64,000 nt of DNA, taken from NCBI GenBank assembly GCA_035610835.1, contig CM069443.1, positions 59,227,266-59,291,265 on the forward strand, read 5' to 3'. The notes beneath the pieces were generated by a model that did no database searches, was not told the origin of the DNA, and saw nothing but the letters and a program-made list of their open reading frames with translations. The translations under genes were made by a program, and so were the position numbers. Each line of letters starts with the position of its first letter. Positions within the stretch are counted from its first letter, which is position 1. Of this stretch, positions 38,801-42,007 are shown in pieces. The stretch is from Ophiura sarsii (lineage: Eukaryota; Echinodermata; Ophiuroidea; Amphilepidida; Ophiuridae).

Positions 38801-39170
38801 GAGTTGGCTTTTTCAATCTGTTTATAGCTCAATTAACTTTTTTAAATCAATACTATTATTATTATGACCGCAAAGTAACAGATTGATAGTGTAAATTGGT
38901 CCGATTACGGCATGAAGTCAACTGGCGGTTGTTCAGTGTTGCATGCGTGAATATTCATATACCAGTAAAACATTTGACCTGAAAGAACCGGGCGGAACCG
39001 AACGTAACCGGCGGTCAACGGGCGGTCGAGTTTTGACGTCTTCCCTTACATGAAAATAATAGTTGTATTTGATGGTAAAAGTCTCATATCACAATGTGTT
39101 CTTTTTGTTTCAGTTATCGTATGTGTTGCTTGATATTATTATCCAAGAAATATTTCCAGAACTATCCGGT
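5778..39170 (+). CDS. SNX14: Sorting nexin 14, C-terminal half (multi-exon, 5' incomplete)
   Basis: Fifteen exons join in phase to about 435 codons: 5778-5863, 6690-6745, 8446-8651, 9155-9204, 13609-13709, 15005-15110, 16826-16866, 18123-18193, 19027-19075, 32486-32615, 33850-33943, 34415-34485, 36690-36785, 37246-37337 and 39114-39170. The product follows vertebrate SNX14 closely from the linker after the RGS domain (QKRSNEPL, HLGSKIKGVFK) through the PX domain (RRYTEFYVLENKLREFHG) to the nexin-C domain (RGQHLEPF, PSWLHHF, LDIIIQEIFPEL). Known family role: SNX14 is an ER-anchored PXA-RGS-PX-nexin-C protein that acts at ER-lipid droplet contacts and in lipid homeostasis; mutations in humans cause a cerebellar ataxia. 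The TM, PXA and RGS exons must lie upstream of this window. A receptor gene is nested in intron 19076-32485. Several exons sit in tandem arrays (see findings). The final few residues and stop are uncertain. Confidence 0.93.
5889..6235 (+). mobile_element. Tigger/pogo-like MITE copy
   Basis: GTCCAACCTTTGTTATCCGG at the left and AGATAACCGAGGTTAGACTG at the right, TA-flanked. It starts about 25 bp after the donor of the 5778 exon. Confidence 0.82.
6690..6745 (+). CDS. SNX14: SNX14 exon, acidic linker
   Basis: A 56-nt exon between ttgtcacag and gtaagta. It joins the phase-1 end of the previous exon to read GEGDPLFLDLFETEPNQPS. This acidic linker before the PX domain is poorly conserved. Both splice sites are strong and the phases fit. 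Confidence 0.82.
6910..7221. mobile_element. MITE with TATGCACAAAAC ends
   Basis: GTATGCACAAAACAACTTAA and tandem CCTGGTCTAACTTTAAA at the left; TTAGACCAGGTCTAACTGGT and TTTTGTGCATA at the right. Confidence 0.75.
7333..7600 (-). mobile_element. tRNA-derived SINE (copy A)
   Basis: Minus strand: leader GACCCAGCCCATAAACTTGG, hairpin CGCAGTGCGCC, head with GTGGTGTAGTGGGAAATC and B box GGTTCAAATCCCGG, then poly-G and a body ending TTAGGGTTAAGA. Confidence 0.75.
7970..8389 (+). mobile_element. CTGTAAAAGTGGAAAT-family MITE split by a SINE
   Basis: The 5' half (7970-8020: CGAATATATTCATTTTGTAT, GTAGGTCT) and 3' half (8297-8389: GAAAGCTCAAGATCGCAATA, ATTGTTCAAAATGTGCAAAG, CCACTTTTACAGTA) of one MITE are separated by SINE copy B. 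Confidence 0.75.
8020..8296 (-). mobile_element. tRNA-derived SINE (copy B)
   Basis: Minus strand: GACCCAGGCTATATACTTGG, a GCGGAGTATACTTC stem, head with GTGGTGTGGTGGGGAATC and B box GGTTCAAATCCCGG, body ending AGGGTTAATA. Inserted in a MITE. Confidence 0.75.
8446..8651 (+). CDS. SNX14: SNX14 exon, start of PX domain
   Basis: The exon reads SDAEFEATDYG, then LSAWRVSIPRVEKR, then KEIHVYIIQVQRIDV and ends KTSWEVE plus AG. It corresponds to the AAWKISIP...WSVY part of the vertebrate PX domain. The last 20 nt and the donor gtaacg are copied twice more downstream (array 8632-9083). Read-through past the first donor meets TAA at once (AGG TAA), so only the first donor gives a productive join. Confidence 0.93.
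8632..9083 (+). repeat. About 152-bp tandem array spanning an SNX14 exon end and donor, 3 copies
   Basis: Units begin at 8632, 8785 and 8936 with ACATCTTGGGAGGTTGAAAG followed by the donor gtaac. The first is the functional exon end. Confidence 0.92.
9155..9204 (+). CDS. SNX14: SNX14 exon, PX domain core
   Basis: A 50-nt exon after ttttttcacag and before gtaagt. It completes an Arg codon and reads RRYTEFYVLENKLREFH, the most conserved PX stretch of SNX14 (vertebrate RRYLEFYVLESKLTEFHG). It ends in phase 1. Confidence 0.94.
9455..13119 (-). mobile_element. 3.7-kb TIR element carrying a decayed PIN-like/CXC gene
   Basis: Long terminal inverted repeats bound this segment. The left end starts GTCTAGAGGCT, and the same bases start the complement of the right end. 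Both arms then share CGTTCAACCGG, CTTCTCAAATCTGATCACAT and further blocks for more than 200 bp, to about 9690 on the left and 12895 on the right. TA flanks both ends (9453-9454 and 13120-13121), consistent with a 2-bp target duplication. A degenerate second copy of the subterminal sequence lies at about 9925-10030. The only coding relic is the minus-strand pseudogene at 10279-12660. It sits in an SNX14 intron. I cannot assign a transposon superfamily. Confidence 0.8.
10279..12660 (-). pseudogene. Decayed gene of a dispersed invertebrate protein family (PIN-like plus CXC motif)
   Basis: Reading the minus strand across several frames gives blocks in order: NYFGWLPIYLADMN and a following EFINGNHAVKC (about 12660-12520), DMALEQSINLDSKRKGG (about 12430-12490), an ALKRWFLT block, a FVEERFNTNKLKLWDPV block (about 12000-12080), GPGTPIPKQWQKYIANPKNK (about 11440-11500), YEEADTRLLLHAKQA (about 11125-11158), a frameshift, DTDVVLLCV, ALPGVHALTGCDS and SSLFGIGKKK (about 10875-10950), and a C-terminal CGCKESACRRAECSCK block (about 10384-10450). 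The EADTRLLLHA...DTDVVLL pattern resembles a PIN/XPG-I nuclease fold. The Cys block resembles CRC/tesmin CXC motifs. I recognise the family as dispersed, multi-copy uncharacterised proteins in marine invertebrate genomes. Frameshifts (for example near 11080) and an in-frame TAA near 10376 show that this copy is dead. Confidence 0.8.
13609..13709 (+). CDS. SNX14: SNX14 exon, PX domain
   Basis: Acceptor ttcaaacag, donor gttggt (weak). It reads GVFEDATLPQRRPF and ends RESLQKYIQ, corresponding to AFPDAQLPSKR...REEFQEYLQ in vertebrates. Length 101 nt, ending in phase 0. Confidence 0.93.
13745..14088. mobile_element. MITE with AAAGAATTCTCGATC inverted ends
   Basis: ATAATCAAAACAAAGAATTC at the left recurs inverted at the right (GAATTCTTTGTTTTGATTAT). 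The interior of about 300 bp has no ORF of note. It lies in the intron after the 13609 exon. Confidence 0.7.
14233..14785. repeat. Large inverted duplication (fold-back)
   Basis: The left arm (about 14233-14375) runs from AATATCTGAATCAGTTAGC through TTGATAAATGCGC to GACTTCCCCTTTCAGGACC. The right arm (about 14645-14785) is its reverse complement with few changes. The spacer of about 270 bp contains GACCGACCC-type repeat sequence. Confidence 0.8.
14831..15110 (+). repeat. 130-bp tandem duplication over an SNX14 acceptor and exon
   Basis: The sequence from GAAAAGTGCTTTATACAAAC at 14831 recurs at 14961. Each copy carries a polypyrimidine tract, an acceptor (tgtacag) and most of the exon. The upstream copy runs into duplicated intron sequence instead of a donor; read-through gives ...FLEKCFIQTDIYLFLYRLY and a stop. 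Only the downstream copy (15005-15110) has a donor. Confidence 0.9.
15005..15110 (+). CDS. SNX14: SNX14 exon, end of PX domain
   Basis: It reads TLLTKPILRSSQLLYSFLNS and then EEFCNKFLGDVNL, matching KLLQHPELSNSQLLADFL...LPDVNL of vertebrate SNX14. Donor gtaagtaac, phase 1. An older or newer copy of most of this exon lies 130 bp upstream (about 14875-14960) but lacks a donor. Confidence 0.93.
15268..16285. mobile_element. Mariner-like non-autonomous element
   Basis: Inverted ends CGAGGGTCATTCAATAAGTT (left) and their complement (right, ending GACCCTCG) are flanked by TA at both sides. The ends continue into CTACCTCCT, giving a TIR of about 29 bp. The 1.02-kb interior has no transposase frame that I recognise. 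Confidence 0.8.
16537..16746. mobile_element. MITE with ACTGTAAAACAAGTTAATTT ends
   Basis: The left end ACTGTAAAACAAGTTAATTT recurs inverted at the right (AAATTAACTTGTTTTAAAGT). The interior holds several TTCGCGAA-type palindromic blocks. The organisation resembles the CTGTAAAAGTGGAAAT family found elsewhere in the window. Confidence 0.7.
16826..16866 (+). CDS. SNX14: SNX14 micro-exon after the PX domain
   Basis: A 41-nt exon between ttcaattgcag and gtgagt. With the preceding phase-1 base it reads SKLMRTVSVKVIKE, matching GKIIKSVPGKLMKE before KGQHLEPF in vertebrates. Confidence 0.9.
17648..17874. mobile_element. GATCAGTTCCAAATTGG-family MITE copy
   Basis: The left end (TTAGTTCCAAATTAGC) is degraded. 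The right end GCCAATTTGGAGCTGATCAA is intact. The interior has the family hallmarks: a TTTATCTCTCTGCGCGCAAA block and alternating purine-pyrimidine CGCATATGATGCACAGTGCG. Confidence 0.8.
18123..18193 (+). CDS. SNX14: SNX14 exon, start of nexin-C region
   Basis: Acceptor tttttttgtag, donor gtatgt. It reads RGQHLEPFLQTLLNAVEA then PPPHA, matching KGQHLEPFIMNFINSCES of vertebrate SNX14. It ends in phase 2. Confidence 0.93.
18338..18575. mobile_element. Partial copy of the TTAA-flanked MITE family
   Basis: Shares GTTCTATTCTACATGAAAGG, CATGAAAGGTCATCCTTAAA and CCCATTGAGTAGTACACAAA blocks with the intact copy at 43645-43998. No clear termini remain. Confidence 0.6.
19027..19075 (+). CDS. SNX14: SNX14 exon, acidic linker
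   Basis: A 49-nt exon after aatcttcag, donor gtaatt. It completes the phase-2 codon from 18193 and reads SKSENEEINPEQTEEEK. Low conservation, but phase, position and charge match the acidic linker in the family. Confidence 0.8.
19092..19488. mobile_element. AGACCATTTCAAAT-family MITE
   Basis: TATAGACCATTTCAAATC at the left is mirrored by GATTTGAAATGGTCTATA at the right. The interior shares CAACACCAGCGCAATCCACA and a TTTGTGAGGAAGACAATCTC block with the copy at 40327-40805. Confidence 0.8.
19940..20553. mobile_element. Possible TTAA-type element
   Basis: The left CAACTCTTTACCTGACA and the complement of the right end (TTAACTCTTTCCCTGACA) match except for one or two bases. This suggests a degraded element with about 14-bp TIRs and a TTAA target. 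The interior has no long frame. Confidence 0.45.
21062..22203 (-). mobile_element. 5'-truncated CR1/L2-like non-LTR retrotransposon
   Basis: Contains the C-terminal part of a reverse transcriptase (21205-22200) and ends on the minus strand with GGCGCTTTATAAATGCTCAT followed by a (TGTAT)n tail at 21064-21088. A short tandem-repeat 3' tail and 5' truncation are typical of CR1/L2-clade elements. It lies antisense in an SNX14 intron. Confidence 0.85.
21205..22200 (-). CDS. Reverse transcriptase fragment (non-LTR)
   Basis: An open frame of 331 residues with RT motifs: LPQGSIVGPQSFAIY (motif 4 region), YHLYADDIQLY with the catalytic YADD (about residues 44-47), then thumb motifs SRLDYGNGLL and LQRTQNWAAKLI, and LHWLPVRERVTFKILV. 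The endonuclease, fingers and N-terminal palm are absent because of 5' truncation. The remaining frame has no stop, so the insertion may be fairly young. The first Met is not a real start. Confidence 0.88.
   Translation of the reverse strand: MACSDTNRLRYGLPQGSIVGPQSFAIYSIPIGRIIRKHNLQYHLYADDIQLYVPFDIHDQESISTALSRLSSCISDIKSWMTLNMLKLNEQKTEFFIAVPDHLKSKVPSVSLQVGDKVIKPSDSVRNLGVVFDSSMSMHSHIKTLCSSLTYQLRNITRIRKFMDNDTCHLIVRALILSRLDYGNGLLLGSNACDIQRLQRTQNWAAKLICMAKKFDHATPCLQELHWLPVRERVTFKILVTVFKCLSGVAPGYLSSCLSLNKPRRGNLRSASDTTQLTQHSTIKTLTSASNRTFTYVAPAIWNHLPALIRNQDSLHMFKKSVKTYLYPNVV
22247..22412 (+). repeat. Tandem duplication, about 115 bp unit
   Basis: GCGCACTTGCATTATATAA followed by ATTGATACCAGGACTTTC occurs at 22247 and again at about 22352, with a few changes. 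Confidence 0.8.
23045..23395 (-). mobile_element. tRNA-derived SINE (copy C, head duplicated)
   Basis: On the minus strand a common leader (AATAATGGACCCAAGCTATA) is followed by a stem of TTGCCGC repeats, then a tRNA-like head with A box (GTGGTGTAGTGGTAATT) and B box (GGTTCAAATCCCACGG), then a body ending in a poly-G run and TAGGGTTAAGG. A second, partial leader and head lie at 23060-23145. Confidence 0.75.
24051..24311. mobile_element. TTTGTCTCAAAGCTC-family MITE copy
   Basis: CATTTGTCTCAAAGCTCCCG at the left and GAAGAGCTTTGATACAAAAG at the right form the inverted ends. A second copy lies at 42425-42590. Confidence 0.65.
24621..24744. mobile_element. Short TIR element upstream of the receptor gene
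   Basis: GGGCAATATCATGTTTCGTG at the left is mirrored by AAACATGATATTGCCC at the right. About 124 bp, inserted in a locally duplicated stretch (CATATTGCGTTACATATTGC and CATATTGCGTTGCATATTGC). Confidence 0.7.
24976..28005 (+). CDS. Leucine-rich-repeat 7TM receptor (GRL101/relaxin-receptor-like), intronless
   Basis: A single open frame of 1009 residues from ATG 24976 (context caaccATGg). The frame is open to 24748, but 24976 gives a proper signal peptide (VFALMTGLLLAILS, residues about 12-26). A Cys-rich N-cap (CSTQCLPNCSCSLG) precedes about 21 LRRs of 24 residues (about 131-634, consensus LQRLYLSNNMLNEIHPDTF), then a Cys hinge (TCCFVTSSKC) and seven TM helices (about 672-985). The rhodopsin-class motifs DRY (776) and NPFLY (975) are present. 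TM6 has DFCCWVPL, as in type C LGRs. No LDLa module is visible. Family knowledge: such receptors bind peptide or glycoprotein ligands and signal through G proteins at the plasma membrane; the ligand here is unknown. It is nested, same strand, in an SNX14 intron. The first plausible downstream AATAAA is at about 29221. Confidence 0.92.
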   Translation: MAVVHKVSVLPVFALMTGLLLAILSTPGMHNAALAQLDNKSKTIECTYEEIRSWHKLYDRSDTHYGYHCSTQCLPNCSCSLGNSTVVINCTNASISMPGFYYPTDVRFLGWAYSTLHNIQKDAFTRLASTLEELHLNNIGFVSLESGVFDGMNKLESLDLRNNRLNTIQSDLFRGLAKLQGLYLSNNMLNEIHPDTFNELAELQRLYLSNTSLSEIHPDTFNELADLQVLDLSNNLLNEFHPDTFNELAELQLLDLSNNKLNEIHPDTFNGLAELQRLYLSNNMLDEIHPDTFNGLAELQMLDLSNNMLNEIHSDTFIELAELQRLYLSNNMLHEIHPDTFIELAELQRLYLSNNMLDEIHPDTFNGLAELQGLYLSNNMMNEFHPDTFNELAELQGLYLSNNMLNKIHPDTFNRLAELQRLCLSNNMLNEIHPDTFKGLAELQRLYLSNNTLNEIHPDTFNGLAELQRLYLSNNTLNEIHPDTFNGLAELQRLYLSNNTLNEIHPDTFNGLAELQGLDLSNNMLNEIHPSTFLETYNLIALSITHNQLYSLNQDTFQNQSRLELLDLSHNQIKNLPDGIFQSLVKLRGLDLSANELSKLSSKLFHNCIVLETLNLTQNTLMWLQTKVFSGLNESTNILVDQYATCCFVTSSKCLYGSPKSEYLTCKRLLPYDFLRVGIWVVSLVAILGNIWTIYTRCRQTQSNKIQLFLITNLSISDLLMGMYLIILLSVDLYYKDYFPSHSDSWRKSILCRGTGALSVLSSEASVFFLTLISIDRYLGIKYPLSGHRLGTKSAKIVVGLLWLVAFTISITSFMLSGVDSDIYAVSEICVGLPISRKHFYESNVTYSRYRYLDIHIKSLEQQTTFQFKDSKAGMYFSFAIFTCLNLVCFLIVGYCYLAIFIAVRKTAKESARSTNANDEICMAKRMSLIVLTDFCCWVPLGVLSILVQSGAVTVNPIAYAWIATFVIPINSSINPFLYTLANKISNRRRCRNPSCNTIAFTKIQGTRK
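25510..26589 (+). repeat. 72-bp LRR-coding tandem repeat
   Basis: Fifteen 72-bp units encode LRRs 3-17 of the receptor with very few changes. Units 14-16 (26302-26517) are almost identical at nucleotide level. This implies recent unequal exchange or gene conversion. Confidence 0.95.
28245..28512 (+). mobile_element. tRNA-derived SINE (copy D)
   Basis: Leader ATGAAATAATGGACCCAGCC, stem with GCGCAATATACTGCGC, a degenerate tRNA-like head (B box GTTCATATCCC at about 28416), and a body ending AGGGTTAAGG. It lies just downstream of the receptor gene. Confidence 0.7.
29656..29872 (+). repeat. 24-bp mini-satellite, 9 copies
   Basis: The unit TGACACCTTGTTTATTGG+TTGAAA is repeated about nine times without length change. 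Because the unit is a multiple of three and lacks stops, several frames stay open on both strands. I do not regard these as genes. Confidence 0.95.
30632..30905. mobile_element. AGACCATTTCAAAT-family copy, one end
   Basis: The left end TATAGACCATTTCAAATATG and interior blocks (TCCCTCACAAAGTTGTATG, GGCGTTTCAGTAACAAAAAC) match the copies at 19092 and 40327. A right terminus was not found. Confidence 0.6.
31098..31548. mobile_element. Tc1/mariner-like MITE
   Basis: 28-bp TIRs with two mismatches: CACTCGTCAAAAGAAGTTCC (left) and CACTCGGCAAAAGAAGTTCT (complement of right), followed by TGGACACT in both. TA flanks both sides. The interior contains an (AT)n run at about 31455-31500. No transposase. 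Confidence 0.85.
31551..31783. mobile_element. GATCAGTTCCAAATTGG-family MITE copy
   Basis: Left TTAGTTCCAAATTGGCGAAA, right GCCAATTTTGAACTGATTAA, with the CGCGGAGAGATAAAA block before the right end. Confidence 0.85.
31898..32098 (+). mobile_element. CTGTAAAAGTGGAAAT-family MITE copy
   Basis: Left TACTGTAAAGTGGAATTTTT, right AAATTTCCACTTTAACAG. The interior has the family blocks TTCGCGCTA, AATATATTC and TTTTGTATGTTGGTCTATGT. Confidence 0.8.
32111..32453 (-). mobile_element. Tigger/pogo-like MITE copy
   Basis: Ends CAGTTCAACCTCTTTTATCC and (complement of right) CAGTTAAACCTCTTTTATCT, flanked by TA. The interior is the reverse complement of the copies at 5889 and 37490. Confidence 0.8.
32486..32615 (+). 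CDS. SNX14: SNX14 exon, nexin-C domain
   Basis: Acceptor ttataaacag, donor gtatgt. It reads ASHPLFGNNTDREIDR then PNPEADYLELNGIFNYIMYA, corresponding to the segment up to VEGVYDYLMYVG in vertebrates. The 3' part and donor are repeated downstream about five times (array to 33545). Ends in phase 1. Confidence 0.9.
32522..33545 (+). repeat. About 129-bp tandem array spanning an SNX14 exon end and donor, 6 copies
   Basis: Units start at about 32522, 32651, 32778, 33180, 33320 and 33448. Each includes AAATAGACAGGAGTAGTTTG, most of the exon and the border ATGTATGCAG|gtatgt. The first unit is the exon itself. Copy 3 is split by a 272-bp TIR element (32807-33078). All copies keep the donor; some (copy 2) have frame-changing deletions. 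Confidence 0.92.
32807..33078. mobile_element. TA-flanked MITE inserted in the exon array
   Basis: TIRs CAATTCAGGAAA (left) and its complement (right, TTTCCTGAATTG), flanked by TA at 32805-32806 and 33079-33080. It interrupts array copy 3 exactly between GAGC and GGTC, so it inserted after the array formed. Confidence 0.88.
33850..33943 (+). CDS. SNX14: SNX14 exon, nexin-C domain
   Basis: Acceptor tttgtatgcag, donor gtaaat. It reads ARTLFEIPSWLHHFLVMFRK then LFKNSLETFID, matching GRVVFQVPDWLHHLL...LFKNTLEMYTD of vertebrate SNX14. Ends in phase 2. Confidence 0.95.
34415..34485 (+). CDS. SNX14: SNX14 exon, nexin-C domain
   Basis: Acceptor tataatttcag, donor gtatgt. It reads SYLAKKLDQVREEEKIEMII then HNLR, matching [25 protein letters not shown]. 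Ends in phase 1. Confidence 0.93.
34510..34880. mobile_element. TIR element enclosing a tRNA-like segment
   Basis: About 45-bp inverted arms: TGGAAATACCCACATGACT and GGGGTTGAC on the left are mirrored by GTCAACCCC and AGTCATGTGGGTATTTCCA on the right. Between them lies the tRNA-like sequence at 34670-34743. The element starts only about 25 bp after an SNX14 exon donor. Confidence 0.8.
34670..34743 (+). other. tRNA-like sequence (pol III A/B-box)
   Basis: TAGTCTAGTGGTTGACTTA resembles an A box with D-arm, and GGTCCATGGTTCGATTCC a variable/T-arm with B box. Acceptor-stem pairing is not convincing. I read it as a tRNA pseudogene or SINE head, not a functional tRNA. Confidence 0.55.
35499..35945. 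mobile_element. MITE with GATGCGATCTGTGAAACCC ends
   Basis: TGTGATGCGATCTGTGAAAC at the left and GTTTTCACAGATCGCATCAC at the right are inverted repeats. The interior contains A/T-rich low-complexity sequence (35565-35630). Confidence 0.75.
35958..36076. repeat. Hairpin-forming palindrome, about 50-bp arms
   Basis: GATACACAGAGATATTGGTC, CGAGTTTTAAAAAATATTGC, CGAG, a short loop and then the complements in reverse order, ending TTGTGTATC. Confidence 0.8.
36690..36785 (+). CDS. SNX14: SNX14 exon, nexin-C domain
   Basis: Acceptor ttttttccag, donor gtaagt. It reads DALFFDDDAPRTEEDKEKRK then NEAFQETIKFFP, matching [20 protein letters not shown]...FEEMMNYIP. Phases 1 to 1. Confidence 0.94.
37246..37337 (+). 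CDS. SNX14: SNX14 exon, nexin-C domain
   Basis: Acceptor tttgtcaacag, donor gtaaga. It reads VIPQVLGEDKFYNGLKVVF then DGLQYPKLNKQ, matching [30 protein letters not shown]. Ends in phase 0. The 3' half plus donor is duplicated downstream at about 37405-37490. Confidence 0.95.
37267..37490 (+). repeat. Tandem duplication spanning an SNX14 exon end and donor
   Basis: GTTGTCTTTGATGGCTTACA through TAAATAAACA and the donor occurs at about 37295-37345 and again at about 37432-37482. In the second copy the border is CAA|gtaaga. The unit also contains CATGGTCATAGGGGAGGGAG, which recurs at about 37803. Confidence 0.88.
37490..37794 (+). mobile_element. Tigger/pogo-like MITE copy
   Basis: CAGTCCAACCTCGGTTATTC at the left and GGATAACCGAGATTGGACTG at the right, flanked by TA at 37488-37489 and 37795-37796. 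It interrupts the second unit of the exon duplication. Confidence 0.88.
37803..38893 (+). repeat. About 360-bp tandem array, 3 copies
   Basis: GGAGGGAGTGGAAAGAGTAA starts copies at 37811, 38177 and 38532. Units contain AAAACTCGACCGCCAGGCAA, the palindromic ACCGGTTACGGCCGGTTC and ATCGTCACACGCGTGAGCA. Copies differ by only a few bases. A right end with the mirrored GGGCGGTCGAGTTTTGAC lies at about 39018-39035, so the array amplified the left end of a TIR element together with its flank. Confidence 0.9.
39114..39170 (+). CDS. SNX14: SNX14 exon, end of nexin-C domain
   Basis: Acceptor ttttgtttcag, donor gtaagtatt. It reads LSYVLLDIIIQEIFPELSG, matching LTYVLLDIVIQELFPELNK about 12 residues before the vertebrate C-terminus. 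Phase 0 at both ends. Confidence 0.95.
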
Positions 39171-39301
39171 GTAAGTATTTATCTTATTTCATTAACTACT
39201 CTGTAAAAGTGTAGCATTTGGCTAAAACTTCCGAGAATATAAACCCCTCAAATTTATTTTGATATCCGACTATAATTCACGTAATGTTGTATGTATGTGT
39301 G

Positions 39302-39681
39302 CAGTGGCGTAGCTAGGATTTTTTTCAGGGGGGCAAGATTTCTAAAATTTTCGTAAAAGGTTGCCCCCAACAAAATTCTAGTCACTTACCTCGTGAATTT
39401 CACGTAAGTGTGGGGGGGGGGGGGCTCAAAAAATTTCGCACAGTCCAAAAAATATCGCACAGTCCAAAAATATCGCACAGTAAATGTACTACATTTACAA
39501 TTTTGCCTTCTATTTGCCTAATAACCTCGGTCTTTTGTCTCAATTTTTTCCTATTTCCTTTTTTTCTCACCCCTTTTTTTTTTTAGAGGGGCGGGGGGCG
39601 GGGGCTCAAATTGGATTTTTTTCGTCAGGGGGGGCATTTTCCCCCCCTGCCCCCCCCCCCCCCCCCTGAGCTACGCCACTG
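39302..39681. mobile_element. hAT-type MITE with perfect 8-bp TSD
   Basis: TIRs CAGTGGCGTAGCT (left) and AGCTACGCCACTG (right), flanked on both sides by TATGTGTG (39294-39301 and 39682-39689). The interior has poly-G and poly-C runs. An 8-bp duplication and CAGTGG ends point to hAT. Confidence 0.9.
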
Positions 39682-39853
39682 TATGTGTGTATCCATAAAA
39701 TACTCTCATTTTTCATCAAAACGCCGTGAACATTATACTGATAATAGACGATGATCATTGGAGTGTTATAAGCTACCAGCAGGACGCCCGTCCTTAGGAT
39801 AAATCGAAATTGTTACCATTTAATTGTCAATTTGTGTCATGTTCTTATTGCAG

Positions 39854-39904
39854 GAGTGGAATAGTGCTGATCCAGATGTTACCAAAGGCGACACCAAAAT
39901 ATGA
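39854..39904 (+). CDS. SNX14: Candidate terminal SNX14 exon (option 1)
   Basis: Acceptor ttcttattgcag. In phase 0 after 39170 it reads EWNSADPDVTKGDTKI and stop. Length fits a short C-terminal tail, but there is no convincing match to the vertebrate end (VTSVTSWM). Confidence 0.4.
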   Translation, partial: EWNSADPDVTKGDTKI

Positions 39905-40326
39905 ACAATGTCTGGCACAGCATGATGACAAAGTGAAAAGGCTGTATTACTTCTCACAGAGGATCACCCACATTGATGGATGGACAGATTTGTGCATCAG
40001 CCAGGGCATACAATTGCATGAGCAATTTAGAACTTTTATCTGTTAACAGGGCTGGATCCTGACCGTTTTCGATACCAGCCAGTTGGGCAGGTAGCTTCTA
40101 AAAGTTATCAACCCGACAAGAAATTTACCCTTGTCCAAGTTTGTTTCCCCATTCACAAGTCGAATGAGGAATCGGAACTAACCATTTGAGTTTGGAAATA
40201 GTTTCCTACCAGTCAGGCAGGTACTTGCGCACTTTGCCTAATCCGATGTCAAATTTAAATGCCAAGGGCAGGTGGACGAACGGGCGCTGGTTATATATGC
40301 CTTGCTGTAGGAAGTTGAATGGACTG

Positions 40327-40805
40327 TAGACCTTTTCAAATCCGAAGATATTTGATCGATTCCAAATGTTTCCGATTAGCGGCGTGGTTTGGCACCCAGT
40401 TGCGTGACTAACGAGTCATACACAGAAAAACAAATATGTTTTCACTCGGTGTCTTTAATAACCCGTGTGTGGATTGTGCTGGTGTTGGTGAGAGATTGTC
40501 TTCCTCACAAAGTTGTATTATGCAGTGTTTCAGTTACAAAAACGGTGAGATACAAGAGATTCAGGGTAATACCTTCACATTTTACCTTCAGATTGATAAA
40601 TTTTGAAGTTGCCAGATTGACACATTTGTTGATATAAACAAAATAGTCTCACTACTAGTTCTAATGAGTGTATTGCTTATAATAAACATAGCAAACCACT
40701 AAGTGGACAACCAATGCTATGAATGCGACCAACCGCTTCATCACGCAGAGTACACACCTCGTCCATGTGACCAAAGTTTTCTGATCTCTATTTGAAATGG
40801 TCTAC
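40327..40805. mobile_element. AGACCATTTCAAAT-family MITE
   Basis: TGTAGACCTTTTCAAATCCG at the left, TATTTGAAATGGTCTACA at the right. Shares interior blocks with 19092-19488, such as TGTGCTGGTGTTGGTGAGAG. Confidence 0.8.
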
Positions 40806-40989
40806 AGAAGGAAGCTCAGGGACCACATTGATGTGCGTGCTATCAGTAGAGCACCAAATTCAGGGGAGGAAATCATTTCTGACGGGAAGTGCATCCGAAG
40901 CACCAAAAATTGAACCAAATGGTGTACCAACCTCCTAAATGACTGTTTTTTGAGGATATTTGTGGATTATTTCCCACAAATTTGAGCAC

Positions 40990-41284
40990 ATTGTTGTGTA
41001 CTTGCCCTCAGCGACCGACCCTAAAATGATACAAATCAGGGTCGCTTTTTTTTAAAATTTAACCCGAATTGTCAAAATATTACTGTTCTGCTTGAAATGA
41101 ATAAGTTTGCTTGAATAAATAGTTTTTAGGAGTATCACACTACAAACATTTACATATTTTGTCTTAGCATACATGAACCATGACAGTCTATAATATTTTT
41201 CAGCAAAAAAAAAGAAATCGAAGAAATCGACCGACCCGACCTGAAGATTTTTGGCACTTGAGAGCAACACAACAATATTGTTGC
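40990..41284. mobile_element. GACCGACCC-family TIR element
   Basis: TTGTTGTGTACTTGCCCTCA at the left and TTGAGAGCAACACAACAATA at the right are inverted. Adjacent GACCGACCC blocks face inward. The interior matches the copy at 61885-62196 (TTCTGCTTGAAATGAATAAG). Confidence 0.75.
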
Positions 41285-41398
41285 CTAATCTCATGCAACA
41301 CAGGTCAACTTGTTTTCCATACATTCAATTTCTCAGTAGAAAACTGTAAATTAATTTATTTAGCATTCAAATTTTGTTTTGTTTTGTTTTTTCTGTAG

Positions 41399-41503
41399 GC
41401 TGCAACGTCAATGGTTATTCTTGTTGGCCAAGTTCAAAAATTGTATTTGCATCTGCGCGAATTTCTCATATTAATGTCAATAAAAGTTTGTTTCATTATG
41501 TGA
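41399..41503 (+). CDS. SNX14: Candidate terminal SNX14 exon (option 2)
   Basis: Acceptor gttttttctgtag. In phase 0 after 39170 it reads AATSMVILVGQVQKLYLH and ends CFIM stop after 34 residues. AATAAA overlaps at 41479 and a cluster AATAAATAAATAAA at 42008 could serve polyadenylation. Alternative to the exon at 39854. Confidence 0.35.
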   Translation, partial: AATSMVILVGQVQKLYLHLREFLILMSIKVCFIM

Positions 41504-42007
41504 ATAACTCTCTTCATTAGAGGATAATCGCAAATGTAGGCAGTTGGTGCCCTACTGACGTAGTCTCATATCTGACAACGAACATATTTGACCTTTGGAT
41601 GACTTTGAGAATGCCCCACCAACTTCTTTGGATTAGGATTATGTTATAAGCAAAATAAATAAGTTTATAAGTTGACCAATTTAAGTTGGACCAAGCCACT
41701 TCCAACCACCAGATTTAATGTTGTTAAAGCTATCATGTCAAGATCTGGGGGAAATGGGAAATCTCATTCCCGGGAAATTTGAATATTTGGAGGGAAATCA
41801 TGTCCAAATACAGAAATACATAATGGAGGAAAATCTAAGCTTTCTTTCTGGGAAATTTTGTTTGTTTCCAGCCCTGCTCATGTCTGCAAATACGCCCTGA
41901 CAAAGAGGGATACTTCCATATTATTTTATAGATATATTATATTATAAATCATTGAAATTGATGCTTGTCAAAGAATTTAATTTGTATATTTTGTAGTGTT
42001 TATGTGC

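Noticed and set aside
39810..40046. 78-codon frame reading ...KYEQCLAQHDDKVKRLYYF
   Set aside because: It is out of phase with the SNX14 exon ending at 39170 and not recognised; it might be 3' UTR.
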